The notes under the pieces are model-generated. The model made no database searches and had not been told where the DNA came from. It was given only the letters and a program-made list of their open reading frames with translations. Shown piece by piece: positions 8,872 through 17,306 of a stretch of 64,000 nt of DNA. Location of the stretch: positions 181,616 through 245,615 of the forward strand of contig CAJIZA010000004.1 of the NCBI GenBank assembly GCA_905181815.1, written 5' to 3'. The position numbers and the translations under genes were made by a program. Numbering within the stretch: the stretch's first letter is position 1; every line of letters begins with the position of its first letter. The DNA is from an uncultured Planktomarina sp. Lineage in GTDB: Bacteria; Pseudomonadota; Alphaproteobacteria; Rhodobacterales; Rhodobacteraceae.

Positions 8872-10251
8872 ATGTCAGCGATTTTTGCCGCGCCCACACC
8901 CAAGTCCGTGCCCCTGCACCTCATTGCCCGCGCGGAGGCGAAAAATTGGCTGGCCGCAGGGAGCATCGAGGCGCAAAATGCCGCCAAAACCCAAAATTGG
9001 TCGGGCAAATTGGGCCAGATCTTGTGCCTCACCGAGCAGGGCCTGCCTGTGCGGCTGGCCATTGGGTATGGCGATGCCGCAGAGCGTAAACGCAAACGCT
9101 TCGGCGCGGTTGCCGAACTGTCCACAATGCCTGCACAAGTGTTTGAGCTGGTTGAGAACCATCAAGACCAGGCCGAGGAATTCGCTTTGGCCTTTGCCTT
9201 GGGCAAATATCGATACGATCGCTATGCCGCCAATTCCACCCCAAAAGCCGAGTTGATCTGCCCAAAAGGTGTAGATGCTGAAAAAATTGAGGCGATTGTT
9301 TCCGGCGAATTTCTCACCCGAGATTTGATCAACACACCGGCCAATGACATGGGCCCAGCGGAGCTTGAAGCGGCGACCCGAGACTTAGCCAAAACTTATG
9401 CCGCAGATATATCAGTCGTGATGGGCGCAGAGCTGCTGGCGCAAAATTTCCCCCTGATTCACACGGTGGGCCGCGCCTCGCCGCGGACTCCACGTCTCAT
9501 TGATCTCAACTGGGGCACGTCAGGTCCACGGCTCACTTTGGTGGGCAAAGGCGTGTGCTTCGACACGGGCGGCCTAAACCTCAAACCCGGCGCCTCCATG
9601 GGGTTGATGAAAAAAGATATGGGCGGCGCGGCGCATGTTCTGGGGCTCGCCAAAATGATCATGGCCAGCAATATGCCAGTGCAGCTGCGGGTTCTAGTGC
9701 CCGCCGTTGAAAATGCTGTTGGTGGTTCGGCCTTCCGTCCGCAAGACATCTTAAAGAGCCGTAAGGGTCTGACTGTTGAGATCAACAATACCGATGCCGA
9801 GGGCCGATTAGTGCTCGCCGATGCCCTCACCTTAGCCGATGAAAGCCCCTGTGACCTGATGATCTGCATGGCAACGCTGACCGGCGCTGCGCGGGTCGCG
9901 GTGGGGCCGGACATCACACCCTATTTCACTCACGATACTGGCTTGAGCCATGAGATCGCAACCGCCGCCACCGCCGTTGACGATCCGGTGTGGCAATTGC
10001 CGTTGCATGCGCCCTATGAAGCTATGATTGAGCCCGGCATTGCAGATTTGGACAATGCCCCTGCCGGTGGTTTTGCCGGTGCCATCACTGCGGCGCTTTT
10101 TCTACAACGCTTTGTGACCGAAACCCAAAAATTTGTGCATTTTGATTGCTATGGCTGGCAGCCCAGCGCCGCCGCAGCCCGCCCTAAAGGCGGCGTGGCT
10201 CAAGGCACACGCGCCTTGTTTCACGCCTTGCCACATATTTTGAATCTATGA
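8872..10251 (+). CDS. M17-family leucyl aminopeptidase
   Basis: The 459-residue cytosolic metallo-aminopeptidase removes N-terminal residues from peptides. The family signature NTDAEGRLVLADAL begins at residue 306 and holds the metal ligands Asp308 and Glu310 and the active-site Arg312. Upstream, GKGVCFDTGG (about 225-234) supplies the metal-binding Lys226 and Asp231. I chose the ATG at 8872, preceded by GAGGGATC. The frame is open upstream to 8704 but that part lacks family similarity. The stop overlaps the start of the NlpC/P60 gene by 4 bases (ATGA), so the two are co-translated, a pairing that suggests joint peptide or murein recycling. Confidence 0.94.
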   Translation: MSAIFAAPTPKSVPLHLIARAEAKNWLAAGSIEAQNAAKTQNWSGKLGQILCLTEQGLPVRLAIGYGDAAERKRKRFGAVAELSTMPAQVFELVENHQDQAEEFALAFALGKYRYDRYAANSTPKAELICPKGVDAEKIEAIVSGEFLTRDLINTPANDMGPAELEAATRDLAKTYAADISVVMGAELLAQNFPLIHTVGRASPRTPRLIDLNWGTSGPRLTLVGKGVCFDTGGLNLKPGASMGLMKKDMGGAAHVLGLAKMIMASNMPVQLRVLVPAVENAVGGSAFRPQDILKSRKGLTVEINNTDAEGRLVLADALTLADESPCDLMICMATLTGAARVAVGPDITPYFTHDTGLSHEIATAATAVDDPVWQLPLHAPYEAMIEPGIADLDNAPAGGFAGAITAALFLQRFVTETQKFVHFDCYGWQPSAAAARPKGGVAQGTRALFHALPHILNL

Positions 10252-10982
10252 GCGCGCAATCTCAAATCATCCGAAGCCTCAGCGATCTATGCTGCAAACC
10301 CCAGGGACCACGCGACCGACAATTGCTGTTTGGCGATGGCTTTACTATCTTGGAGCGCGCTGACGACTGGTGTTTTGGCCAGGCAACGAAAGACGGCTAT
10401 CAAGGCTATATAAAAACCGCAGATTTAGCCCCCTATACACCCGAAACACATTGGGTGAGCGCCTTGTCCAGCCATGCCTATGCGGCACCCAATCTTAAAT
10501 CACCCGATCAGATCCCCATGCCCTTTGGCGCGCAGGTGACAGTGAACGCAGAGCATGGCGACTTTTTCCAAACCCCCACCGGCTTCATCCCCCGCCAACA
10601 TTTGCGCGCAACGGGCAATTTTTTTGACTGTCCTCTAGAGGTAGCCAAAATGTTCCTTGGCAGCCCCTATTTGTGGGGAGGCAATTCAGCGGCAGGCATT
10701 GATTGCTCAGGTCTGGTACAGGCCGCCTGCCATGCCACGGGGCGCGCTTGTCCAGGAGATTCCAGCCCGCAACAAGAGTTTTTTCCTGTAACCGAAGGGG
10801 ATTGGGCACCCGGGCAATTACTTTTCTGGCCCGGCCATGTGGCTTTGACCCTCAGTGCCACCCAGCTGATCCACGCCAATGCTCATGCAATGACAGTTGG
10901 CATTGAAACGATTGACGTTACAATTGCGCGCATAGACGCGGCCGGGGATGGGCCCATGCTTCAACGGTCACAGCTGACCTAG
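10248..10982 (+). CDS. NlpC/P60-family cysteine peptidase with SH3-like N-terminus
   Basis: The protein has 244 residues. The first half (about 20-120) looks like bacterial SH3 repeats. The second half is an NlpC/P60 papain-like domain with Cys153 in GIDCSGLVQ, His197 in WPGHVAL and a third polar residue in IHANAH near 210. Such enzymes cut gamma-D-Glu-diaminopimelate bonds in murein peptides. No signal peptide is visible, so it probably acts on recycled muropeptides in the cytoplasm. This fits its 4-base overlap with the M17 aminopeptidase. An intact catalytic set suggests it is active. Confidence 0.9.
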   Translation: MSAQSQIIRSLSDLCCKPQGPRDRQLLFGDGFTILERADDWCFGQATKDGYQGYIKTADLAPYTPETHWVSALSSHAYAAPNLKSPDQIPMPFGAQVTVNAEHGDFFQTPTGFIPRQHLRATGNFFDCPLEVAKMFLGSPYLWGGNSAAGIDCSGLVQAACHATGRACPGDSSPQQEFFPVTEGDWAPGQLLFWPGHVALTLSATQLIHANAHAMTVGIETIDVTIARIDAAGDGPMLQRSQLT

Positions 10983-10994
10983 AGTGCAGGCCCG

Positions 10995-11339
10995 CTAATC
11001 GACCGCGCGGATCAACCGCCGCTCCAAGACTCCCAAAACAGATCCGAGATCATGGCCACGCTTGAAAATTTGCCCCTGCGCCCCGATCAAAGCATACATG
11101 CCCTGTTTATTGCGCAGCTTGGGGCGTTTTTCGATGCGGTAGAGTGGGTTTTCCGCTGTTTGTTTGAAAATCGAAAATACGGCCACATCGCGCAGGCAAG
11201 AAATACCATAGTCACGCCACTCGCCCGCGGCGACCATGCGCCCATATAGCGTAAGGATGGGGGCCAATTCCAACCGATGGAAGGCAATTTTTTCGGGAAT
11301 TTTCCGCAGAGACTCAGATCTAATATTTACAACATTCAT
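10995..11339 (-). CDS. DUF2794 protein
   Basis: The 114-residue protein matches the alphaproteobacterial DUF2794 family: LTLYGRMVAAGEWRDYGI at about residues 29-46, then AVFSIFKQTAENPLYRIEKRP and a C-terminal ILERRLIRAVD-like end. The function is unknown. It is small, basic, soluble and highly conserved. It is convergent with the NlpC/P60 gene, with only 12 bases between them. Confidence 0.9.
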   Translation of the reverse strand: MNVVNIRSESLRKIPEKIAFHRLELAPILTLYGRMVAAGEWRDYGISCLRDVAVFSIFKQTAENPLYRIEKRPKLRNKQGMYALIGAQGQIFKRGHDLGSVLGVLERRLIRAVD

Positions 11340-11547
11340 GAGAGTAGATTTGCGCCGAATTCACCAATAATCAACCCTGTCGTATTCCTGCCCTGAAATG
11401 GTCCCACAACTTTCCGTTTTGGGTCATCACATGGCCTCTGTAACTTGCAATCTAGGTACTAAGCAAACGGGAGCTTGGCCTTAAATGTCATTCCTGCCCC
11501 CACTCGGATACGCAATGCTGATCTTTCATTTGCTTGCTTCCAAACGT

Positions 11548-11580
11548 CAGGGCGGCTTTGCCCTAAGCAAAGCGGCCCTG
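11548..11580 (-). terminator. Long hairpin at the end of imuB
   Basis: The arms at 11548-11561 and 11567-11580 pair over 14 bases with one mismatch (CAGGGCGGCTTTGC against GCAAAGCGGCCCTG), leaving a 5-base loop that contains the imuB stop codon region. It may end imuB transcription, but the T-run after it on the minus strand is poor. Confidence 0.5.
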
Positions 11581-13218
11581 GCAAAACCACCCACCCAAGA
11601 TGGCTCCACCATGGGCGAAATAAAGCCAAAACCGGTCTCCAGTTTTGGTGACCACCTGCCAATAATCGCGCGTCCCGCTGCGCCAGGCTCTTTCGGCCAG
11701 CCACCACTCCGGGGCAATCCGCTCTGGCCCCTGAGCGCTGTACACCTCATGAAGCTGACCGCGCCATTTGAATGCCAGTGGCAATGCCGCCTCGCTATGG
11801 GTCTGCAGGGCCTCTGGTGAGAAATGCACCAAAGGCCGCGCGCGCGACGGGGCCGCCCAGTGCAAATGTGGCGCTGACCAGGCAGCGGCCTGCACCTGCG
11901 CGGTTTTTTCCGGGATATGGCTGTCACCGGGATGTAAGCGGGTCATGGCCTCCAGCCCGATGCGGGCGCCCAATGTGCCAATCAAATCATCCAGCTTGGT
12001 ATTTTCCAACAAGCGCGCCGCAACCACTTGACCAGCCTCAATATGCCCTTTGTGCTGATGGGCATGGATTGGCTCTGTTTGCGCCGCAACCAAGCGCAGC
12101 ACATCAATGCCAAATTCTGCTTTGATATCCCCTAATTTTGATGCCAAAAGTGGCCGCATTCGCGCAATATCGGCGGAAGGTCGGGCCAACCCCACCTCAA
12201 GCGATTGCATGGTTTGATCTGTGCGATAGGCTTCCAGTCGCAACCGCCGCGCACCCCGACCTTTCTCGTTCAAACGCACCGCCAGGCGCGGCAGCAGTTT
12301 ATTCAAAGCGGCCAACAGATCTTCAGCCAGGCCAATTGGCTCCGGTAGGCTCAAACGGCAGGCGAAATGTGGCGCTTGTTTCGCCGGACTAATGGGTTCG
12401 GGGGCTACGCCCAAGGCTTGATCCATCCGATAGACCGTCCCCTTACCGAAACGCCGCGCAAGGGCCCCGCGGGGCTGACTCATCAAATCTTCCACCCGCC
12501 GAAGTCCAAGCTTGTTCAGCGCTGTAACAACATGTCCCTCCAATCGCAGGGCCGCCACAGGCAAAGGCGCAAGGGCTTGGCGCATAAAACCAGGCTCGGC
12601 AATACGGCCCGATGCGCCTCGATTGGTGCGCAGCTGCGGCGCGGCGCCTCCACGCTCCCAATTGCGGCGTTTGACGGCGCGAGAACGAGTGGCTGGTGCC
12701 TCTTGATCAATCGCATCACCCGTGCGGTTCACCCCCAAGGGCTGACCTGCATAGCGCGCCAAGGCCCATGCGGCGCCTTTTGTATCCGCCATGCCGATAT
12801 GCACAGAAAGGCCAAGATCAAGGCAATCTTGCTCCACCTGCTCTATAACCCCTTCCTCACCACCAAACAAATGTGCACAACCTGTCAAATCAATGACCAA
12901 AGAATGAGGCAGTTCTTCAGCCACCCAGGGCGAAAACTTAGAGGCCCAGCGGCGCAGACTGTTTAAAAACCGCGCTTCACTCTGACAATTTTGAAGCCGT
13001 GTGATAAGATCTGGGCACATGGCCATAGCGTCGCGTAAAGGTTGATCCAAGCGCAGCCCCCGCTCCTCCGCCATTTGTGACAGGGAGGAGATCACCTGCA
13101 TCTGCCCACGATCTTGCACCACGGCAAAAGGCAACTCTTGCGTCATACGGGCCTGTCGCAACAGCCGCTCTGCACCCATCCGAGGAAACCATAATGATAA
13201 AACACGTCGATGTGACAT
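11563..13218 (-). CDS. imuB: ImuB-type Y-family polymerase homologue (SOS mutagenesis)
   Basis: The 551-residue protein is a Y-family DNA polymerase relative of the ImuB type, which lacks the catalytic carboxylates and acts as an adaptor for the error-prone polymerase DnaE2 in SOS mutagenesis. The N-terminus RVLSLWFPRMGAERLLR has no acidic residue where true polymerases carry one. The palm-like VIDLTGCAHLFGG segment (about 109-121) and the helix-hairpin region LGLRRVEDLMSQPRGAL (about 243-259) are present. The end RFWLYFAHGG...WFCQGRFA resembles the ImuB tail. A LexA box lies 14 bases ahead of the start. Neither imuA nor dnaE2 is adjacent, which is unusual for this cassette. Confidence 0.88.
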   Translation of the reverse strand: MSHRRVLSLWFPRMGAERLLRQARMTQELPFAVVQDRGQMQVISSLSQMAEERGLRLDQPLRDAMAMCPDLITRLQNCQSEARFLNSLRRWASKFSPWVAEELPHSLVIDLTGCAHLFGGEEGVIEQVEQDCLDLGLSVHIGMADTKGAAWALARYAGQPLGVNRTGDAIDQEAPATRSRAVKRRNWERGGAAPQLRTNRGASGRIAEPGFMRQALAPLPVAALRLEGHVVTALNKLGLRRVEDLMSQPRGALARRFGKGTVYRMDQALGVAPEPISPAKQAPHFACRLSLPEPIGLAEDLLAALNKLLPRLAVRLNEKGRGARRLRLEAYRTDQTMQSLEVGLARPSADIARMRPLLASKLGDIKAEFGIDVLRLVAAQTEPIHAHQHKGHIEAGQVVAARLLENTKLDDLIGTLGARIGLEAMTRLHPGDSHIPEKTAQVQAAAWSAPHLHWAAPSRARPLVHFSPEALQTHSEAALPLAFKWRGQLHEVYSAQGPERIAPEWWLAERAWRSGTRDYWQVVTKTGDRFWLYFAHGGAILGGWFCQGRFA

Positions 13219-13231
13219 AACCGCAGACTTT

Positions 13232-13246
13232 GTTCACTATATGTTC
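13232..13246 (-). promoter_or_regulatory. LexA (SOS) operator of imuB
   Basis: GTTC at 13232-13235 and GTTC at 13243-13246 are separated by exactly seven bases (ACTATAT). This direct repeat, GTTC-N7-GTTC (GAAC-N7-GAAC on the coding strand of imuB), is the alphaproteobacterial LexA site. It lies 14 to 28 bases before the imuB ATG, where a bound repressor would block transcription. gpmI starts 113 bases away on the other strand and is less likely to be controlled by it. Confidence 0.85.
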
Positions 13247-13358
13247 TATATATCAAAGCCTATTCCAGAGTCGAGTCCTACCCAGAAGGGCCTGTGCAAA
13301 AACGGTGGAATACCGCCAGAGATCAGGTAAACAGAGGCGCGTAGAAAAGGAGCTTGTC

Positions 13359-14876
13359 ATGACCAAACCCGTAGTGCTTTGCATTTTGGATGGATGGGGT
13401 TTGAGCGACACCAAGGAAGGCAATGCCCCTGCCCTGGCGCATACGCCAAACTTTAATCGCCTCATGGCGCGCTGCCCAAATGCGCGTTTAATCACCCATG
13501 GGCCTGACGCCGGTCTGCCCAGCGGACAGATGGGTAATTCCGAAGTTGGCCATACCAATATTGGAGCAGGCCGGGTGGTGGCTATGGATTTGGGGCAGAT
13601 TGATCTGGCGATTGAAGACAAAAGTTTCTTCCAAAACCCTACTATTTTGGACTTCGCAGCCAAACTCAAAGCTAGCGGTGGCACGGCGCATCTCATGGGG
13701 GTGATTTCCGACGGCGGGGTGCATGGGCATCTTGACCATCTTCTGGCCGCCAGCAGGTTATTTTGTGACATGGGCATTCCCGTCCTAATCCATGCCATTG
13801 CTGACGGGCGCGATGTCGGCCCCAGCTCAGCCGCAGGCTATTTCGCCACCCTGCAAGAGCAGCTGCCACAAGGCGCACAGATTGGCACAGTCATTGGCCG
13901 CTATTATGCTTTGGACCGCGATAACCGTTGGGAGCGGGTGCAAACCGCCTATAGCGCCATCGCCCAGGGCAGAGGCGTCAAAGCAGCCACCGCCCAAGAG
14001 GCGATTGCGCGCGCCTATGCGGACGGGCAGACCGATGAGTTCATCCCCGCAAGCGTGATTGGCGATTACGCAGGAGTGCGGCCGCAAGATGGCTTATTGT
14101 GCCTAAACTTTCGTGCCGACCGGGCGCGTGAAATTCTAGCTGCTCTCTGCCAACCCGATTTTGACGCATTTGACACAGCACCCCGGGTCACATTCAGCGC
14201 ACAAATGGGGATGGTGTCTTATTCTGATGACCATGACACCTATCTCACAGCCGCCTTCCCAAAGCGCGATATCCCCAACACGCTGGGCGCCTGGGTGGCG
14301 CACCATGGCAAGCACCAATTTCGCCTAGCGGAGACTGAAAAATATCCCCATGTGACATTTTTCATGAATGGCGGTCTGGAAGTGCCCGCAGCCGGCGAAG
14401 ACCGTTTCATGCCCAACTCACCCAAAGTCGCCACCTATGATATGCAACCTGAAATGTCAGCCGCAGAGGTCACAGAGCGCTTTCTTGCCGCCATTGAGCA
14501 AGGCTATGATCTGATCATCACCAATTATGCCAATCCTGATATGGTTGGGCATACGGGCGATTTACAGGCGGCAATCGCTGCTTGCGAAGCGGTGGATCAC
14601 GGACTTGGCCAGGTGGTTGAGGCACTGGAGCACTGCGGCGGCAAGATGATTGTCACGGCCGATCACGGCAATTGCGAGATGATGATTGATCCCATTACCG
14701 GCGGGCCACACACGGCCCATACAACAAATCTTGTGCCAGTCATCGGGTTGGGCTTGCCACAGGGCTGCGGATTGCGGGCCGGCCGATTGGCCGATCTCGC
14801 ACCCACGGTTCTTGAGCTGATGCATCTGCCCAAACCTGACGAAATGACCGGTCTCTCCTTGATCACGCACCCCTGA
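13359..14876 (+). CDS. gpmI: 2,3-bisphosphoglycerate-independent phosphoglycerate mutase
   Basis: The 505-residue enzyme interconverts 3- and 2-phosphoglycerate in glycolysis and gluconeogenesis using two manganese ions. It belongs to the alkaline phosphatase superfamily. The N-terminal VVLCILDGWG (residues 5-14) gives Asp11, and the phosphorylated Ser61 lies in GNSEVGHTNIGAGR. The late motifs NYANPDMVGHTG and TADHGNCE supply further metal ligands. The ATG at 13359 follows AAAAGGAG. The frame is open further upstream but that part has no similarity. ctpA follows about 200 bp downstream. Confidence 0.97.
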   Translation: MTKPVVLCILDGWGLSDTKEGNAPALAHTPNFNRLMARCPNARLITHGPDAGLPSGQMGNSEVGHTNIGAGRVVAMDLGQIDLAIEDKSFFQNPTILDFAAKLKASGGTAHLMGVISDGGVHGHLDHLLAASRLFCDMGIPVLIHAIADGRDVGPSSAAGYFATLQEQLPQGAQIGTVIGRYYALDRDNRWERVQTAYSAIAQGRGVKAATAQEAIARAYADGQTDEFIPASVIGDYAGVRPQDGLLCLNFRADRAREILAALCQPDFDAFDTAPRVTFSAQMGMVSYSDDHDTYLTAAFPKRDIPNTLGAWVAHHGKHQFRLAETEKYPHVTFFMNGGLEVPAAGEDRFMPNSPKVATYDMQPEMSAAEVTERFLAAIEQGYDLIITNYANPDMVGHTGDLQAAIAACEAVDHGLGQVVEALEHCGGKMIVTADHGNCEMMIDPITGGPHTAHTTNLVPVIGLGLPQGCGLRAGRLADLAPTVLELMHLPKPDEMTGLSLITHP

Positions 14877-15073
14877 CGGCAAAATCCCGCCCATTCTCGC
14901 CAATATCTGCCAATAGATGAGCCTAGCTGCCGTCTTGGACCAAGAATAACGGGTTTCAGCACGCGATCGGCGCAGTAGGGGCTGGAAAGCCGGGGCAAGA
15001 CAGGCTTTATATAGGCAAAGACGCAAGACGGGTGGCGCAAGGTGCGGCGCCCCGATGCAAAAAGGATTGTGAA

Positions 15074-16411
15074 ATGAAAAAGTTTTTGATTGCAGCGATG
15101 CTAGGTGGGCTCCTCGGGGTGGTGGTCGCCCCACAATTGGCTGGACCTCTTTTGGCCAAGGGAACCGACCAAGCTGAAACCTATAAACAGCTTGAGCTTT
15201 TTGGCGATATTTTTGACCGCATCCGCGCGCAATATGTTGAAGAAGTGGATGACAAAAAGCTGATTGAAGCAGCAATCAATGGCATGCTGACCTCTTTAGA
15301 TCCGCATTCGAGCTACCTTTCGCCCGATGATGCCAGCGATATGCGCATTCAAACCCGTGGCGCCTTTGGCGGGCTGGGGATTGAAGTGACGCAAGAGGAT
15401 GGGTTTGTAAAAGTTATAACCCCAATTGATGATACCCCCGCAGCCCAGGCTGGGGTCGAACCCGGCGATTTCATCACACATGTCGACGGGGAAGGTCTTT
15501 TGGGCCTGACATTGGATGAGGCGGTGCAATTGATGCGTGGTCCGATAGGTTCAGAAATCGTGATCACCATCGTGCGCGAAAGTGAACCTGAGCCATTTGA
15601 CATCAAAATCATCCGCGACACCATCAAATTGACCGCCGTGCGTGACAAGACAATTGGCGAGTCCATTGTGATGCGGGTCAGCACATTTAATGATCAAACC
15701 CACCCAAATCTTGAAGAAGGCATTACGAAGCAAATTGAGGCGGCAGGCGGCATTAAAAATATCAACGGCTTTGTCATTGATCTGCGCAATAATCCCGGCG
15801 GATTGCTGAGCCAAGCGATCAAAGTCTCGGACGCATTTCTCGAAAAGGGTGAGATCGTTTCAACCCGCGGGCGGGCGCCCGAAGATGGGGACCGTTGGAA
15901 CGCTCGGGCCGGCGATTTGGCCCAAGGAAAACCGATTGTGGTTTTGATCAATGGCGGCTCAGCCTCCGCCTCTGAAATTGTCGCCGGTGCACTGCAAGAT
16001 CACCGCCGCGCGATTGTCGTGGGCACCAAGAGCTTTGGAAAGGGCTCTGTCCAAACCATCATGCCAGTAGCCGGTGATGGGGCGATGCGCTTGACCACCG
16101 CACGCTACTACACCCCATCGGGCCGGTCCATCCAAGCGCTTGGTGTCTCGCCCGACATCATTGTCGAGCAGCCCCGAAAAGACCCCAATAGCACCGAGGA
16201 TGAAGCCGCTGAAGAGGAAGGCACCATGCGCACTGAGGCTGATTTGCGCGGGTCACTCGACAACGACAGCCTATCGGACGTGGACCGTGATCAGATTGAG
16301 CAAGAGCGCGCCCGCGCCGAGGAAGCCGCCAAGCTGCGCGATGAAGATTTCCAGCTGTCCTATGCGATTGATCTGCTCAAAGGCCTGTCGGCCATCCAAC
16401 CGGCACAATAG
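15074..16411 (+). CDS. ctpA: S41-family carboxy-terminal processing peptidase
   Basis: The 445-residue protein has an N-terminal hydrophobic segment (residues 3-24) that exports it to the periplasm. It is followed by the IRAQYVEEVDDKKLIEAAINGML cap, a PDZ domain (about 85-165, with GGLGIEV) and the S41 catalytic core. The catalytic serine is in the GGSASASE motif (residues 294-301) and the general-base lysine is Lys323 in GTKSFGKG. It trims C-termini of envelope proteins, and in related bacteria it acts on murein hydrolases. An acidic tail (residues 375-425) is typical of the alphaproteobacterial form. The ATG follows AAAAGGA. rppH begins 3 bases after the stop. Confidence 0.95.
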   Translation: MKKFLIAAMLGGLLGVVVAPQLAGPLLAKGTDQAETYKQLELFGDIFDRIRAQYVEEVDDKKLIEAAINGMLTSLDPHSSYLSPDDASDMRIQTRGAFGGLGIEVTQEDGFVKVITPIDDTPAAQAGVEPGDFITHVDGEGLLGLTLDEAVQLMRGPIGSEIVITIVRESEPEPFDIKIIRDTIKLTAVRDKTIGESIVMRVSTFNDQTHPNLEEGITKQIEAAGGIKNINGFVIDLRNNPGGLLSQAIKVSDAFLEKGEIVSTRGRAPEDGDRWNARAGDLAQGKPIVVLINGGSASASEIVAGALQDHRRAIVVGTKSFGKGSVQTIMPVAGDGAMRLTTARYYTPSGRSIQALGVSPDIIVEQPRKDPNSTEDEAAEEEGTMRTEADLRGSLDNDSLSDVDRDQIEQERARAEEAAKLRDEDFQLSYAIDLLKGLSAIQPAQ

Positions 16412-16414
16412 CAG

Positions 16415-16900
16415 ATGCGACACTCTGATATTGAACAGCTGCCCTATAGACCCAATGTCGGCATCATGCTTATCAATCGTGCGGGCTTAATTTTTGTTGC
16501 CCAAAGGCTCGAACACTATTCTGAGGCTTGGCAAATGCCCCAGGGGGGCATTGATCCGGGCGAAGATGCCCGCGTGGCTGCCCTACGTGAACTAAAAGAA
16601 GAAACAGGCGTTCCGGAGCAAAAAGTGCAGATCCTTGCAGAAACCCAGGGTTGGATTCCCTATGAGTTGCCTGCCGATTTGATCCCACAGCTTTGGGGCG
16701 GAAAATACCGCGGTCAAGAACAAAAATGGTTTTTGATGCGATTCCTAGGCGAAGATTCAGACGTGAATATTGACACAGATGAGCCTGAATTTTCCGCCTG
16801 GAAATGGATCGCCCCCGCAGATCTGCCCGAGGCGATTGTGTCTTTCAAGCGCGATGTCTACCGCTCTGTGCTCGCCACATTTAAAGACTATCTACCGTAA
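16415..16900 (+). CDS. rppH: RNA pyrophosphohydrolase (Nudix)
   Basis: The 161-residue enzyme removes pyrophosphate from the 5' end of primary transcripts, which starts mRNA decay, and related forms also act on dinucleoside polyphosphates. A complete Nudix box runs from Gly44 to Val66, with Glu50, Arg58 and the REL-x-EE-x-GV core. The motifs YRPNVGIMLIN at the start and GGKYRGQEQKWFLMRF in the middle are characteristic of RppH. It forms an operon with ctpA (3-base gap). Nothing intact follows on this strand, only a broken regulator gene. Confidence 0.95.
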   Translation: MRHSDIEQLPYRPNVGIMLINRAGLIFVAQRLEHYSEAWQMPQGGIDPGEDARVAALRELKEETGVPEQKVQILAETQGWIPYELPADLIPQLWGGKYRGQEQKWFLMRFLGEDSDVNIDTDEPEFSAWKWIAPADLPEAIVSFKRDVYRSVLATFKDYLP

Positions 16901-16914
16901 AGGCACCGCTTGTT

Positions 16915-17273
16915 ATGCAATCAACCAAGGATGTTTTAAGCCGCATGGCCCTGCGCCTCGAAGAGGCGTGAAAAACAAAAAACCTTTCGCTGGATGCGGT
17001 GGCCAAACTGTCAGGCGTTTCGCGTTCTATCGTCAGCCTAATCAAATGTGGTAAAAGCAGCCCCACCGTCTCAACGCTTTGGACAGTGCGCCCCATGGGC
17101 CAAAAGCACGCGAACAATTGACTGCAATTTCCGGCACGCTCCAGGTGACGTCGGGCAGCGACACCACCCTATTGTACGCCGGGGACACCGCGCGCTATGA
17201 CGCCAATTGCCCCCAAGCCATCCGCGCGCCCAAGGGCCGGGCGATGGCATTTTTGATTTTCGAAAATTCCTGA
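16915..17273 (+). pseudogene. Broken XRE-family regulator with cupin domain
   Basis: The ATG at 16915 opens MQSTKDVLSRMALRLEEA and meets TGA at 16969-16971, probably a former CGA. The same frame continues with a clear XRE helix-turn-helix (LSLDAVAKLSGVSRSIVS, then SSPTVSTLW). It ends near 17115, and a different frame from about 17100 gives the C-terminal cupin strands (SGTLQVTSGSD, LYAGDTARYDA, FLIFENS) to the TGA at 17273. At about 120 codons it is roughly two thirds of the usual 180-200, so an internal deletion joined the DNA-binding domain to the end of the cupin. Intact relatives are repressors of small-molecule catabolism genes. Confidence 0.85.
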
Positions 17274-17306
17274 CGTATCAGCGGCGTCTGAACGTAGGCG
17301 GCGGGT

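Noticed and set aside
12367-12966. Open frame of about 200 codons on the plus strand
   Set aside because: It is antisense to imuB and has no domain or ribosome site.
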